This document shows positions 44,587 to 53,162 of a DNA stretch of 64,000 nt, one piece after another. The DNA lies in the NCBI GenBank assembly GCA_016719295.1, contig JADKAF010000001.1, positions 558,001 to 622,000 of the forward strand, in the 5' to 3' direction. This DNA comes from Planctomycetota bacterium. GTDB lineage: Bacteria > Planctomycetota > UBA1135 > JADKAF01. A program made the position numbers and the translations under genes. Within the stretch, counting starts at the first letter, position 1. Every line of letters begins with the position of its first letter. The notes below the pieces were generated by a model that ran no database searches, was not told the origin of the DNA, and saw nothing but the letters and a program-made list of their open reading frames with translations.

Positions 44587-45443
44587 ACGATGTCCACGAG
44601 CTCCGCCGCTGGCGCGAGCAGGTCCGCCGCGAGGAGTGCCTCGTCGGCTTCGTGCCGACCATGGGGGCGCTGCACGCGGGGCACGCCTCGCTCCTCGAGC
44701 GCTCCTCACGCGAGTGCGAGCGGACCTTGCTCTCGATCTTCGTGAACCCGCTGCAGTTCAACGATCCGCAGGACTTCGCGCGCTATCCCCAGACGCTGGA
44801 GGCCGATCTCGAGATCGCCGCGCGCACCGGCGTCGACGCGGTGTTCCTCGGCCGGCGTGACGATCTCTATCCCGCGGGGTTCCAGAGCTTCGTCGAGCCG
44901 CGGGGCTGCGCGCTGCCGCTCGAAGGCGAACATCGACAAGGGCACTTCGCCGGCGTCGCGACGATCGTGCTGAAGCTGCTCTCGCTGGCGCAGGCGGATC
45001 GCGCGTACTTCGGAGAGAAGGACTGGCAGCAGCTCCAAGTGGTGCGAGCTCTGGTCCTGGACTTCCATCTCGAGTGCGAGATCGTCCCCTGCGCGACGCT
45101 GCGCGAGAGCGATGGCTTGGCGCTCTCCTCGCGCAACACGCGCCTCGATCCCGCCGCGCGCAGGAACGCGTTGGCGATCTCGCGCGCGCTCGGCGCCGCC
45201 GCGCGCGCCTACGCTGGTGGGGCTCGCGATCGCGCGCGCCTCGAGGCCGAGATGCAGCGCGTGCTCTCGCAGACCCGCAGCGTCGAGGTCGAGTACGCCG
45301 TCGTCGCCGATGCGCAGACCCTCGAGCCGTGGGCCGGTCCGCCGCGCGCGCCGCGCGCGCTGATCGCCGCGCGCGTGGGAGGTGTCCGTTTGATCGACAA
45401 CGCCGCGCTCGACGAGCCGCCGGTCGGGCCGCTCGAGCTCTAG
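44574..45443 (+). CDS. panC: Pantothenate synthetase (pantoate-beta-alanine ligase)
   Basis: 289 residues. Condenses pantoate and beta-alanine with ATP, in coenzyme A synthesis. The adenylylation signature VPTMGALHAGHASLL (HxGH), the GEKDWQQL block and RESDGLALSSRN are all present. The start has a clear GGAGGAG ribosome site seven bases before the ATG, inside the end of folK. No separate panB is visible in the window. Confidence 0.96.
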   Translation: MQRLNDVHELRRWREQVRREECLVGFVPTMGALHAGHASLLERSSRECERTLLSIFVNPLQFNDPQDFARYPQTLEADLEIAARTGVDAVFLGRRDDLYPAGFQSFVEPRGCALPLEGEHRQGHFAGVATIVLKLLSLAQADRAYFGEKDWQQLQVVRALVLDFHLECEIVPCATLRESDGLALSSRNTRLDPAARRNALAISRALGAAARAYAGGARDRARLEAEMQRVLSQTRSVEVEYAVVADAQTLEPWAGPPRAPRALIAARVGGVRLIDNAALDEPPVGPLEL

Positions 45444-45453
45444 GAGACCTCCC

Positions 45454-46368
45454 ATGCGAGTCGAGATCCTGGAGCGCGGTCGCGCACGTGTCGCGACGAG
45501 CTGCAAGCTGAACCTCTGGCTCGACGTGATCGGCAAGCGCCCCGATGGCTATCACGAGCTGCGGAGCCTCTTTCACGAGCTCGCCTTCGGCGATGAGCTG
45601 CGCCTCGAGTGCGAGCCGGCCGAACGGAGCGCGGTGCAGTTCACGAGCGACGACCGCGGCCTCGAGAGCGATCCGACGAACCTCTGCGTGCGCGCGGCCG
45701 AGCTCTGGCTCGCGAAGCGCTCCGCCGGCGCGCCGCGACGGATCGCGCTGCAGCTCGTGAAGCGCTTGCCCGCGGGCGGCGGCATCGGCGGCGGCAGCGG
45801 AGACGCGGTCGCGGTTCTCGTCGGCTTGGAGACGCTCGCGCGCGGTAGCGCGCGCCGCGAGGACCTCTATGCGCTCGCCCTCGAGCTCGGGTCCGATTGC
45901 CCGTTCTTCCTGTGGGGCGGTACCGCGCTCGTGCGCGGGCGCGGCGAGCATGTGGAGCCGCTCGCGCATCCGCTGCTGGCGGAGCGCGAGGCGCGCGCGG
46001 TGCTGGTGCTGCCCGGGCTGCACGTCCCGACGCGCGGCGTCTTCGCGCAGTTCGCGGCAGAAGCGGGCCAGCCTTTCGAGCGACCGGAGCTCGAGGAGCT
46101 GCTCGCCGCGCGCGATTGGTCGAGCTTCCAGCGCGCTCTCTGGAACCGCCTCGAGTCGTGCTCGCTCGTCGCCGAGCCGCAGATGAAGACCGTGCGCGCG
46201 GCGCTCGAGCGCGTCTGGCCGCTGCCGCCGGCGATGAGCGGCTCGGGCTCCACCTACTTCGCGTGCGTCGGCAGCGAGCGCGAAGCGGTCCACTTGGCCG
46301 GTTTGGCGCGGGAAGCGCTGCCGCAGGCGCGCGTCGTGGTGCAGGCGCTCGCGGGAGCGCGCGCATGA
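45454..46368 (+). CDS. ispE: 4-diphosphocytidyl-2-C-methyl-D-erythritol kinase
   Basis: 304 residues. A GHMP kinase of the MEP pathway to isoprenoids. CKLNLWLDVIGKRPDGYHEL is the IspE N-terminus, and the GHMP ATP-binding loop is LPAGGGIGGGSGDA. The catalytic Asp lies in ELGSDCPFFLWGG, and the C-terminal MSGSGSTYFA is the third GHMP motif. Start ATG at 45454 with AGGAG upstream. Stop overlaps the next gene as ATGA. Confidence 0.95.
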   Translation: MRVEILERGRARVATSCKLNLWLDVIGKRPDGYHELRSLFHELAFGDELRLECEPAERSAVQFTSDDRGLESDPTNLCVRAAELWLAKRSAGAPRRIALQLVKRLPAGGGIGGGSGDAVAVLVGLETLARGSARREDLYALALELGSDCPFFLWGGTALVRGRGEHVEPLAHPLLAEREARAVLVLPGLHVPTRGVFAQFAAEAGQPFERPELEELLAARDWSSFQRALWNRLESCSLVAEPQMKTVRAALERVWPLPPAMSGSGSTYFACVGSEREAVHLAGLAREALPQARVVVQALAGARA

Positions 46369-47303
46369 GCGCGGACGGCCCGAGCTTCGCCCTCGTCGGC
46401 TCCGGCGCCGTGGCCTCGGCGCTCGCGCCGCGCTGGTGCGCGCGCGGCGCGCGGCTCGTGGGGATCGCCTCGCGCGATCGCGCGGGCGCCGCACACTTGG
46501 CGACGCGCTGCGGCGCGAGTACGGCCGAGGTGTGCGAGCACGCGCGCGAGCTCGCGCTCGGCTGCGATCTCCTGCTGCTCGCCGTGCCCGATGCGCAGAT
46601 CGTCTCCGTGGCGCAGGAGCTCGCGCAGAGCCGCGCACGTGCGGAGCTCTTTGCGCACGCGAGCGGCGCGGTGCCCTCCGCCGCGCTGGCACCGCTCGGG
46701 GCGAGTGGCGCCGCTCTCGCCGCGATCCATCCGCTGCTCGCGCTGCCGCCGGGACGCACGTCCGAGATCGATTGGGCGAACGCGCACTTCGGCTTGGAGG
46801 GAGACGCGCTCGCGGTCGGGCTCGCGCGCGAGTGGGTCGAGCGTCTCGGCGCGCGGAGCTTCGCCGTGCGACCGGAGGCGAAGGCGCTCTATCACGCCGC
46901 GGCCGTGCTCGCGTCGAACGATCTCGTCGCGCTGCTCGCCGAGGCGCAGCGCTGCCTGCACGTCGCCGCACCGGAGGCTCCGCCGAGCGCCTTGCTCTCG
47001 CTCGCGGAGAGCGCGCTGCGCGCGCTGCGCGCGCGCGACGGCGCCGCGGCGCAAGCGCTCAGTGGTCCGCTGGTGCGCGGCGACGTCGGCACGGTGCGCG
47101 AACATCTGGCGGCGTTCGATGCGCTCGCGAGCGAGGGCGCCGCCGCCGAGCGCTTGCGCGAGGTCTACGTCGCGCTGCTGCGCGCGGCGCTCCCGCTCGC
47201 CGAGCTCGCGCGCGCCGATGCCGAGCTGCGCGATGGCGCGCTGCGGCAGCTCGCCGAAGAGCTCGAGCGCTCCCGCTCGCGCGGAGGAGAGCCGCGCGCG
47301 TGA
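46365..47303 (+). CDS. Rossmann-fold DUF2520 protein (ketopantoate-reductase-like)
   Basis: 312 residues. N-terminal nucleotide-binding motif FALVGSGAVASALAPRW and the LLLLAVPDAQI segment are those of the 6-phosphogluconate / ketopantoate reductase superfamily; the C-terminal all-helical part, with FAVRPEAKALYHAAAVLASN, is DUF2520. Members have been annotated as putative reductases of unknown substrate. It lies two genes after panC in the same operon and could supply pantoate, but this is inference; no panE was seen here to compare. GTGA overlap with aroDE. Confidence 0.8.
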   Translation: MSADGPSFALVGSGAVASALAPRWCARGARLVGIASRDRAGAAHLATRCGASTAEVCEHARELALGCDLLLLAVPDAQIVSVAQELAQSRARAELFAHASGAVPSAALAPLGASGAALAAIHPLLALPPGRTSEIDWANAHFGLEGDALAVGLAREWVERLGARSFAVRPEAKALYHAAAVLASNDLVALLAEAQRCLHVAAPEAPPSALLSLAESALRALRARDGAAAQALSGPLVRGDVGTVREHLAAFDALASEGAAAERLREVYVALLRAALPLAELARADAELRDGALRQLAEELERSRSRGGEPRA

Positions 47304-48793
47304 AGACCGTGCTCTCGCTGCATGCGCACGACGCGCCGCGCGTGCGCGAAGCCCTCGCGCAGGACGCGCAGCACGTCGATCTCGTCGAGCTGCGCTTGGA
47401 TGCCTGCTCTGCCGAGATCGGGGCGGACCTGGTCCGCGCCTCGCCGCGACCCGTGATCGCTACGGTGATGCCGCGTGAGGAGGGCGGGACCTTCGACGGC
47501 TCGCTCGATGAGCGCCTCGCGCGCTTGGCGGCGGCTTCGCGCGCGGGGGCTCGCTACGTCGATCTCGATCGCGCGCACGCGGCGCACTTCGCGTCGCTCG
47601 GTGGCAGCGCGGAGCTGATCGTCTCCGTGCACGAGCGCGAGCCGCGCGCGCCGGGTGACGTGCGCGCGGAGCTGCTCGAGCTTGCGCGCGCGTTCCCGCA
47701 CGCCGCGCTGAAGCGCGTCTATCGCGTGCAGCGCGAGGAGCAGTGTGCCGCGATCTACGCGGGGCTGCGCGCTGCGTGCGCCGTGCAGGCGCGGCCCGTC
47801 GTGGCGTTCTCGATGGGGGAGCACGGTCACGGCTCGCGCGTGCTCTCCGGCGTGCACGGATCGGCGTGGACCTATCTCGCGGCGAGCGAGTTGGTCTCCA
47901 CCGCCGCCGGGCAATGGAGCGTGGAAGCTTGGCAGCGCGCGGTCCCGCCGAGTGGGATCGACGCTGCGACGCAAGTCTACGGCGTGGTCGGACGGCCCGT
48001 GTCGCGCTCCCTCTCGCCGGCCGTGCATGGTGCTTGGTTCCGCGCGCTGCAGCGAAACGCGGTATATCTCCGTTTCGCGCCGGAGGACGCGCGGGCGTTC
48101 TTCGAGGGACACGCGCGGGGCGAGGTCGGTGCCGCCGCGCAGGGCTTTTCGGTGACGCAACCCTATAAGGAGCTCGCGTGGCGGTTCTCGGACGAAGCGA
48201 GCGCCGCAGCCGATGCGATGGAGTCGGCGAACACGCTCGTGCGCACGAGCCGCGGCTGGCGCGCGGAGAACACCGATGCGCCCGCGGTGGTCGATGCGCT
48301 CGAGAGCGCGGGTGCGCGGATCGCCGGTGCGCGAGCGCTCGTGCTCGGCGCGGGCGGGGCCGCGCGCGCGGCGGCGCTGGCGCTGCATCTCAGAGGCGCC
48401 GAGGTGGCGCTCGCGCTGCGCGAGCCCGCGAAGGCCGCTGCGTTCGCGGAGCGTCACGGCCTGCGGCTCGTGGCCTGGAGCGAACGCGAGCGGGAGCGCT
48501 TCGAGCTGCTCGTGAATGCGACGCCGCTCGGTTCCTACGCGGCGCTGGGCGAGCTGCCGATCGGCGAGCACGTGCTCTCGCCGGGCATGTACGTGCTCGA
48601 CATGGTCTATCGTCCGCGGCGAACGGCCTGGCTCCGCGCGGCGGAGCGCGCGGGCGCGAGCGCCGTGGAGGGGCTCGCGATGTTTCTCGCGCAAGCGCAG
48701 CGGCAGAGCGAGCTCTTTACCGGGCAGCGAGCACCCCTCCAGCTGCTGCGCGAGGCCGCGGAGCTCGAGCTCGCGCGCGAGGGCGAAGCGTGA
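47300..48793 (+). CDS. aroDE: Bifunctional 3-dehydroquinate dehydratase (type I) / shikimate dehydrogenase
   Basis: 497 residues from the GTG at 47300. Residues 1-210 are a type I dehydroquinase: VDLVELRLDA carries the conserved Glu/Arg, His111 in VSVHER and the Schiff-base Lys138 in AALKRVYRV. Residues 225-490 are shikimate dehydrogenase: SRSLSPAVHGAWF (shikimate binding), SVTQPYKEL with catalytic Lys290, ENTD, and the NADP loop VLGAGGAARAAA. Such AroDE fusions occur in plants, Chlamydia and some planctomycetes. The protein catalyses steps three and four of the shikimate pathway; aroK follows with a GTGA overlap, giving steps three to five in a row. Confidence 0.93.
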   Translation: MKTVLSLHAHDAPRVREALAQDAQHVDLVELRLDACSAEIGADLVRASPRPVIATVMPREEGGTFDGSLDERLARLAAASRAGARYVDLDRAHAAHFASLGGSAELIVSVHEREPRAPGDVRAELLELARAFPHAALKRVYRVQREEQCAAIYAGLRAACAVQARPVVAFSMGEHGHGSRVLSGVHGSAWTYLAASELVSTAAGQWSVEAWQRAVPPSGIDAATQVYGVVGRPVSRSLSPAVHGAWFRALQRNAVYLRFAPEDARAFFEGHARGEVGAAAQGFSVTQPYKELAWRFSDEASAAADAMESANTLVRTSRGWRAENTDAPAVVDALESAGARIAGARALVLGAGGAARAAALALHLRGAEVALALREPAKAAAFAERHGLRLVAWSERERERFELLVNATPLGSYAALGELPIGEHVLSPGMYVLDMVYRPRRTAWLRAAERAGASAVEGLAMFLAQAQRQSELFTGQRAPLQLLREAAELELAREGEA

Positions 48794-50541
48794 GCGAGCC
48801 GCAGCGCATCGCGTTGCTCGGGCCGCGCGGAGCCGGGAAGAGCACGCTCGGTGAGCGGCTCGCTTCGTTGCTCCTCGTTCCCTGGGTCGATCTCGATCGC
48901 GAGATCGAGGCCGCGGAAGGGCAGAGCTGCGCGGAGCTCCTGCGCGCGCACGGCGAGGCGTGGTTCCGCGAACGCGAGCTCGAATCCCTCGAACGCGTGA
49001 GCGCGCGCGGAGCGCAAGTGCTCGCGACGGGCGGCGGGGTGGTCACGAACGAGCGCGCGCGTCAGCTCTTGCGCGAGCGCTATCGCTGCTTCGCGTTGCT
49101 GGCGTCTCCTGCCTGTCTCGCGGAGCGCCTGCGCGCGCAAGGCGGCGCCGCGACGCGGCCCGGCCTCACGCAGGCCGATCCGGCGGCCGAGGTGGAGGAG
49201 CTGCTGCGCGCGCGGTTGCCACATTACCTGGCGCTCGCGGAGTCGGTCTGGTCGAGCGAGCGCACGAGCGTGGACGAGCTCGCGCGTTCGCTCGCGCTTT
49301 GCGTGCGGGGGGCGCACGGGAGAGAGCCCGTGGCCAAGGGCCAGCCGCGCTTGAAGCTCGAGCTGGAACCCACGGCGGAGCGCGCCGTGAAGGGCGGGCA
49401 TCCCTGGGTCTTCCGCGACAAGGTGAAGCGCCTGAATCGCGTCGGTGCGACTGGTGAGCTCGGCATCGTCTTCGATCGCAGCAAGCGCTTCGTCGCCGCG
49501 GGGCTCTACGACGCGAGCTCGCCGATCGCGCTGCGCGTGCTGCAAGTGGGGTCGCCGCGGCCGATCGATGCGGGCTTCTTCGCGGAGCGCCTGGCTGCGT
49601 CCGTCGCGGAACGGAGCGGGCTCTTCGATCCAGCGGAGACCGACGGCCTTCGGCTGGTGCACGGCGAGAGCGATGGGTTAAGCGGCCTCGTGCTCGATCG
49701 CTACGGCGAGCACTTGGTGCTCAAGATCTACAGCGGCGTCTGGTTCCCTTGGCTCGCGATGCTGCGAGATCTCATCGGGGAGGCTCTGCATCCCCGAACG
49801 CTGTTGCTCCGCACGAGTCGCAACGTCGAGGTTCCCGCGGGAGCTCCGCGAGATGGCGAGGCGTTGTGCGGCTCGGTACCCGAAGCGCCGGTCGAGTTCC
49901 GCGAGCACGGGCTCCGCTTCGAGGCCGACCTCGTGCGCGGTCAGAAGACGGGCTTCTTCCTCGACCAGCGCGAGAACCGTTCTCGCGTCGGCGCGCTCGC
50001 GCGCGGACGAGCGGTGCTGAATCTCTTCGCGCACGCGGGCGGCTTCTCCGTGCACGCCGCGGCCGGAGGGGCGCAGAGCTGCCTCGACGTCGACCAAAGC
50101 GAGCACGCCCTCGCCGCCGCGCGACGGAACTTCGAGCGCAACCGCGAGCGCGCGGAGGTGCGCGCCGCGCGCCACGAGACGCGGCGCGCCGATGTCTTCG
50201 CGTGGCTCCGCGAGCCCGCGCTTCCGAGCTTCGACCTCGTCATCGTCGATCCGCCGACGCTCGCGCAGCGCGCGAGCGAGAAAGAGGGCGCCCTTCGCGC
50301 CTACGAGCGCTTGAACCAGAGCGCACTCCAGCGTTTGCGACCTGGCGGCATCCTCGTCGCGGCCTCTTGCACCGCGCACGTCCCCGCGGACGAGTTCTTC
50401 GCGCTGCTGCGCAACGTCGTGCGCCGCGCCGCGCGCCCGGCGCGCGAGCTCTGGACCTCGCGTCATCCCGCGGATCACCCCGCGCGCATCCGAGAGGCGC
50501 ACTACTTGAAGTGCATCGCGTTCGAGCTCTCCGGTCGCTGA
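48790..50541 (+). CDS. Shikimate kinase fused to an RlmI-like class I SAM rRNA methyltransferase
   Basis: One open frame of 583 codons from the GTG at 48790. Residues 1-170 are shikimate kinase: Walker A GPRGAGKS (11-18), DLD at 34-36, the FRERE region near 60 and GGGVV at 81-85. Residues 181-583 are an RlmI/RlmK-type 23S rRNA cytosine methyltransferase: PUA-like GGHPWVFRDKV, SAM-binding LNLFAHAGGFSVHAAAGGA (about 410-428), DPPT at 487 and Cys527 in ASCTAHV. No stop separates the two parts. A GTG at 49330 just before the second domain could initiate the methyltransferase on its own, so the frame could make one fusion or two products. The shikimate kinase C-terminal lid is normal. Confidence 0.85.
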   Translation: MSEPQRIALLGPRGAGKSTLGERLASLLLVPWVDLDREIEAAEGQSCAELLRAHGEAWFRERELESLERVSARGAQVLATGGGVVTNERARQLLRERYRCFALLASPACLAERLRAQGGAATRPGLTQADPAAEVEELLRARLPHYLALAESVWSSERTSVDELARSLALCVRGAHGREPVAKGQPRLKLELEPTAERAVKGGHPWVFRDKVKRLNRVGATGELGIVFDRSKRFVAAGLYDASSPIALRVLQVGSPRPIDAGFFAERLAASVAERSGLFDPAETDGLRLVHGESDGLSGLVLDRYGEHLVLKIYSGVWFPWLAMLRDLIGEALHPRTLLLRTSRNVEVPAGAPRDGEALCGSVPEAPVEFREHGLRFEADLVRGQKTGFFLDQRENRSRVGALARGRAVLNLFAHAGGFSVHAAAGGAQSCLDVDQSEHALAAARRNFERNRERAEVRAARHETRRADVFAWLREPALPSFDLVIVDPPTLAQRASEKEGALRAYERLNQSALQRLRPGGILVAASCTAHVPADEFFALLRNVVRRAARPARELWTSRHPADHPARIREAHYLKCIAFELSGR

Positions 50542-51056
50542 GCCTCGAAGCGCTCGAGCAGCTCGTCGATCAACGAGCTCAGCGGCGGAGCGCCACGCTG
50601 AGTCTCTCGCCACTCGAGCTGCAGCGTGCGCGTGCCCTCGAAGACCTGCAGGACGTATCCGATGCCGTCCATCGCCAACTGCCGATCCTGCGTGGCGAGG
50701 GGGCCGAGACCTGCTGCAGGCGCGAGGATCCCTTGCACGACATCGTCGGCGATCGGGCCCGAGCGCTGCGTCACCGTGGGGACAGAGCGGCGCGGGTGTC
50801 GCAGCCGCATCACGGGATCCTCGAGGGCGCGCTGATCCACCTCGAAGTCCCAGAACGCACGCACCAGTCGCCACTCGCATTCGGCGCCAAGCGCGCGCAG
50901 AGAGCGGAACTCCCAGGAGAAGCTCGATTGGAAGGACGGCAGAACGACGACGCGCACATGGGGAGCGCCCACGTCGACGGTAGCGCCGCTCCGGAGCTTC
51001 TCTTGCACCTCGCGGCGCACAAGCGAGAACTCTTCGTGGTCCAGGAAGGCACGCAT
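50502..51056 (-). CDS. Hypothetical protein
   Basis: 184 residues from the ATG at 51056 (a longer form to 51116 adds 20 residues). Alternating alpha/beta composition: the segment SVDVGAPHVRVVVLP-like beta stretch, several WEFR/WRETQ aromatic-charged patches and a C-terminal helix DELLERFEAQRP. No family recognised, no signal peptide. Convergent with the aroK-methyltransferase gene: the last 40 nt overlap its 3' end. Codon use looks like the neighbouring core genes, so it is probably a true gene at the edge of the accessory island. Confidence 0.55.
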   Translation of the reverse strand: MRAFLDHEEFSLVRREVQEKLRSGATVDVGAPHVRVVVLPSFQSSFSWEFRSLRALGAECEWRLVRAFWDFEVDQRALEDPVMRLRHPRRSVPTVTQRSGPIADDVVQGILAPAAGLGPLATQDRQLAMDGIGYVLQVFEGTRTLQLEWRETQRGAPPLSSLIDELLERFEAQRPESSNAMHFK

Positions 51057-51451
51057 CGTTGCTGCAGCCGAGCGGCCCGGTGTTACCGCGGGAAGTCGAA
51101 GCGCGCAGGCCGCCAAGCCGGTGTCCTGCGGCGACGCAAGCGCGGCACCGGCCGCGCGAAGGGCCTGTCGAGAGCAGCGGAGAGACGAAGCGAGCGCGAT
51201 GAACGAAGCGAACGAATCGTTCTCGCGTCGACGTATCGAGGCATCGACGTGAGACGTACGCGAGGGGCGTTCGGAAGCAAGCGCGCGTAGGCGCTACGCC
51301 CAGCCCTCCGGCGAAGCAAGCGCCGCGCCCAACGCGAGCGTAACGAGTCGGTGGTGTTCGAGGGTCGACGCGCGTTCGGAGCGAGCGAGAAATCCGGAGC
51401 CGAGCGCGTCGTTCACGTCGCTTGCTGCGCCTCCGGGCGCGGCTCCGCTTC
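51057..51451. other. Gene-free flank of the accessory island
   Basis: 395 nt with no convincing gene. It has short imperfect motifs rich in gaagcgagcg and tcgcgtcgacg, and from about 51301 enters the outer part of the REP-like repeat (for example the cagccctccggcgaagcaag stretch at 51301-51320 whose inverted counterpart is at about 54797-54816). A minus-strand frame of 91 codons (51294-51569) reads across the repeat and is not credited as a gene. Confidence 0.5.
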
Positions 51452-51510
51452 GTCGATAGACTTCGGGAGCCGTTTCGGAGCCCGCGAAGGCGGGGGCTCC
51501 GAAACTCATG
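51452..51510. repeat. REP-like hairpin repeat, copy A (intact)
   Basis: Core of an about 300-nt repeat (roughly 51301-51609). The hairpin is a perfect 12-bp stem GTTTCGGAGCCC (51472-51483), 10-nt loop, GGGCTCCGAAAC (51494-51505). It lies 92 nt past the RAYT stop and is inverted relative to copy B. It also shows the uninterrupted form of the site that holds the group II intron in copy B (junction between 51500 and 51501). Confidence 0.85.
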
Positions 51511-51596
51511 CTTACGGGGGCGGACGGAGCGTCGACGCGAGGACCGACTCGATGGACATGCGGTTCCACGCCCGCGCGGCGGCAGGGCCGAGTGCG

Positions 51597-52325
51597 TTAG
51601 CGCGAGGTTGCTCGCCGGCTTGATTGGGCAGGGTGCGCGCGGGGGCGTTCGGCGCGGGCTGAGCGCGGCAGCTCGTGGATATCGAGAAGTCCGTGGCGAC
51701 GCCAGCCGGTTGTCAGCAGCCATGTCGATGCGGGCGCGATGGCGGCTACCAGCGGTGTGGTGGGGATCGACGGCCGCTCCTTCCAACCCTCGAACACGGG
51801 CGCACTCGAGCAGAGGTCGATCGAGCTGCTCGGCACGACACCGTGCTTCTTTCCGTTCTGCAGCACGTACCGCAGCGCATTCCGCGCCTGCGCCGGCGTC
51901 GAGATCACCTCGTCGTGATAGCGGTCGGGGAACACCTTGCCGCTGCGGCCCCAGAGCTTGTTCAACGCCCGCGCGAGTGGGCTCAGCAGTGCGTTCATGG
52001 CGCGCGCGACGCACGCGCGATCATCGGCTTCGACGAGGAGGTGCAGGTGATTGCCCTGCACGGAGTAGTGGATGATCCGCATTCCGTGGCGATCGCTGCT
52101 CGCGCTGAGCGCAGCGAGCACGCACTTCAGAGCGTCACCTCGACGCAGTGACGGCAGCTCCTCCGCAAGTCGCACGGTGATGTGCAACGGCTCGCCGCGC
52201 TTCTTCGCCGAGCGCTGACGATGGGGCATCCCTGGCTCCGCGTTCTTCGGCTTCCGTCCCGCCCCCTTGCGCTTCCCACCATGCTGACGAAGGTCGAGCA
52301 CGAGCTGTCGATCCTTGCGACGCAT
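51597..52325 (-). CDS. REP-associated tyrosine (Y1/HUH) transposase, RAYT family
   Basis: 242 residues from the ATG at 52325 (AGAGGAAG upstream). HUH motif HLHLLV (His93, His95) in YSVQGNHLHLLVE, and the Y1 tyrosine probably Tyr153 in LRYVLQNGKKHG. The tail SSAPVFEGWKE and TWLLTTGWRRHGLL is typical of this RAYT group in planctomycetes and proteobacteria. RAYTs cut and join REP hairpins. The gene is flanked by inverted REP hairpins: copy A 92 nt past the stop and copy B 237 nt before the start, the classic RAYT arrangement. Longer starts back to 52646 run into the intron and are rejected. Confidence 0.88.
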   Translation of the reverse strand: MRRKDRQLVLDLRQHGGKRKGAGRKPKNAEPGMPHRQRSAKKRGEPLHITVRLAEELPSLRRGDALKCVLAALSASSDRHGMRIIHYSVQGNHLHLLVEADDRACVARAMNALLSPLARALNKLWGRSGKVFPDRYHDEVISTPAQARNALRYVLQNGKKHGVVPSSSIDLCSSAPVFEGWKERPSIPTTPLVAAIAPASTWLLTTGWRRHGLLDIHELPRSARAERPRAHPAQSSRRATSR

Positions 52326-52557
52326 ACGTCTTCCTCTGCCCCGTGCAACTTCGCATCCCGGATCTCGTTCCAGCACATAGAACGCAGAGGCGCCGTAGTT
52401 GGTTGCGTAGAAAGTCGGAAACTTGATAGAGCTAGGTTGTCCTCTTCCCGATCTCGCCGCGCAGTAGAGCCGCGCTGTCGCCCTACCGCCGCGCGGGCGT
52501 GGAACCGCGTGTCCCTCGAGCCGGCTCTCGCATCGACGTGTCGTTCGCACCCGACAG

Positions 52558-52567
52558 CATGAGTTTC
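52558..52567. repeat. REP-like repeat, copy B, 5' half (left exon of the intron)
   Basis: The left part of REP copy B, ending in catgagtttc at 52567. Continues after the intron at 54608. The wider repeat reaches back to about 52475 (gccgcgcgggcgtggaacc matches the inverted copy A at about 51562-51580). The last six bases AGTTTC are the intron's IBS1. Confidence 0.8.
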
Positions 52568-52786
52568 GTGCGCCAGGCAAGCTTGGTCGAGGGGGATGAG
52601 ATGACCTGATCTCTGAAACCTTTTTCGAGACCCAGCAGGTACCCAATCCTGTCCGGCAAGGTGGGCCACCAGCCGGAACCGAGTGATGCGTGGTCCTGGG
52701 GCGACCCAGACTGCGAAGCGTTCACAGGGAATGCGCAGGCCGTGTCATTGAGCCCCGAAATCGCTGATCGGGAGAGCCGACGCCTT

Positions 52787-52792
52787 GAAACT
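52787..52792 (+). other. Exon-binding site 1 (EBS1) of the group II intron
   Basis: GAAACT in domain I pairs over six bases with AGTTTC, the last six bases of the 5' exon (52562-52567). Such an EBS1-IBS1 match at the predicted distance is what defines the intron's target specificity. Confidence 0.75.
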
Positions 52793-53162
52793 AGCGGAAG
52801 GCAACATCGAGACATTCCAGCGGCCGTGGATGTCGCGATCTCCCCGGGGTCCGAGAGCAGGGCATGTGCGTGCGGGTCTCCCAGGAACCTGGGAGACCTC
52901 GCCGTCTCCGTTCTAATCCAGAGGTCGGGGGACCGCGGCACAAAGCCGAAACGCCCAGGCTTCCCGCGAGGGCATCCGGCGCGGCGAAGAGCGAAAGTAC
53001 CAGATGCCAAGGACGGTACCGCCAAGCGAAGGCAACGAAGCGCGGCGGGACGGACGACGAGGAGTCGGAGCATCTCGTAGTACCGCGGAAGCGGGGGAAG
53101 CCTGCTCGGGCGACCCCGTGGAGGGAAGGGGATGCCAGAGCATGGAACCGCGGAGGGGAAAG

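Noticed and set aside
51294..51569. 91-codon minus-strand frame in the accessory island
   Set aside because: It lies inside REP copy A, and its reading frame corresponds to the repeat rather than to a protein family; the matching reading in copy B is broken by the intron and by differences.
51597..52646. 349-codon form of the RAYT gene
   Set aside because: The extra N-terminal part runs through the gene's leader, REP copy B and into the intron; the start at 52325 has a ribosome site and the normal RAYT N-terminus.
52568..52900. Group IIC intron using a terminator hairpin
   Set aside because: In class IIC the hairpin is in the 5' exon upstream of the intron; here the insertion is inside the left arm of the hairpin, so most of the hairpin lies in the 3' exon.
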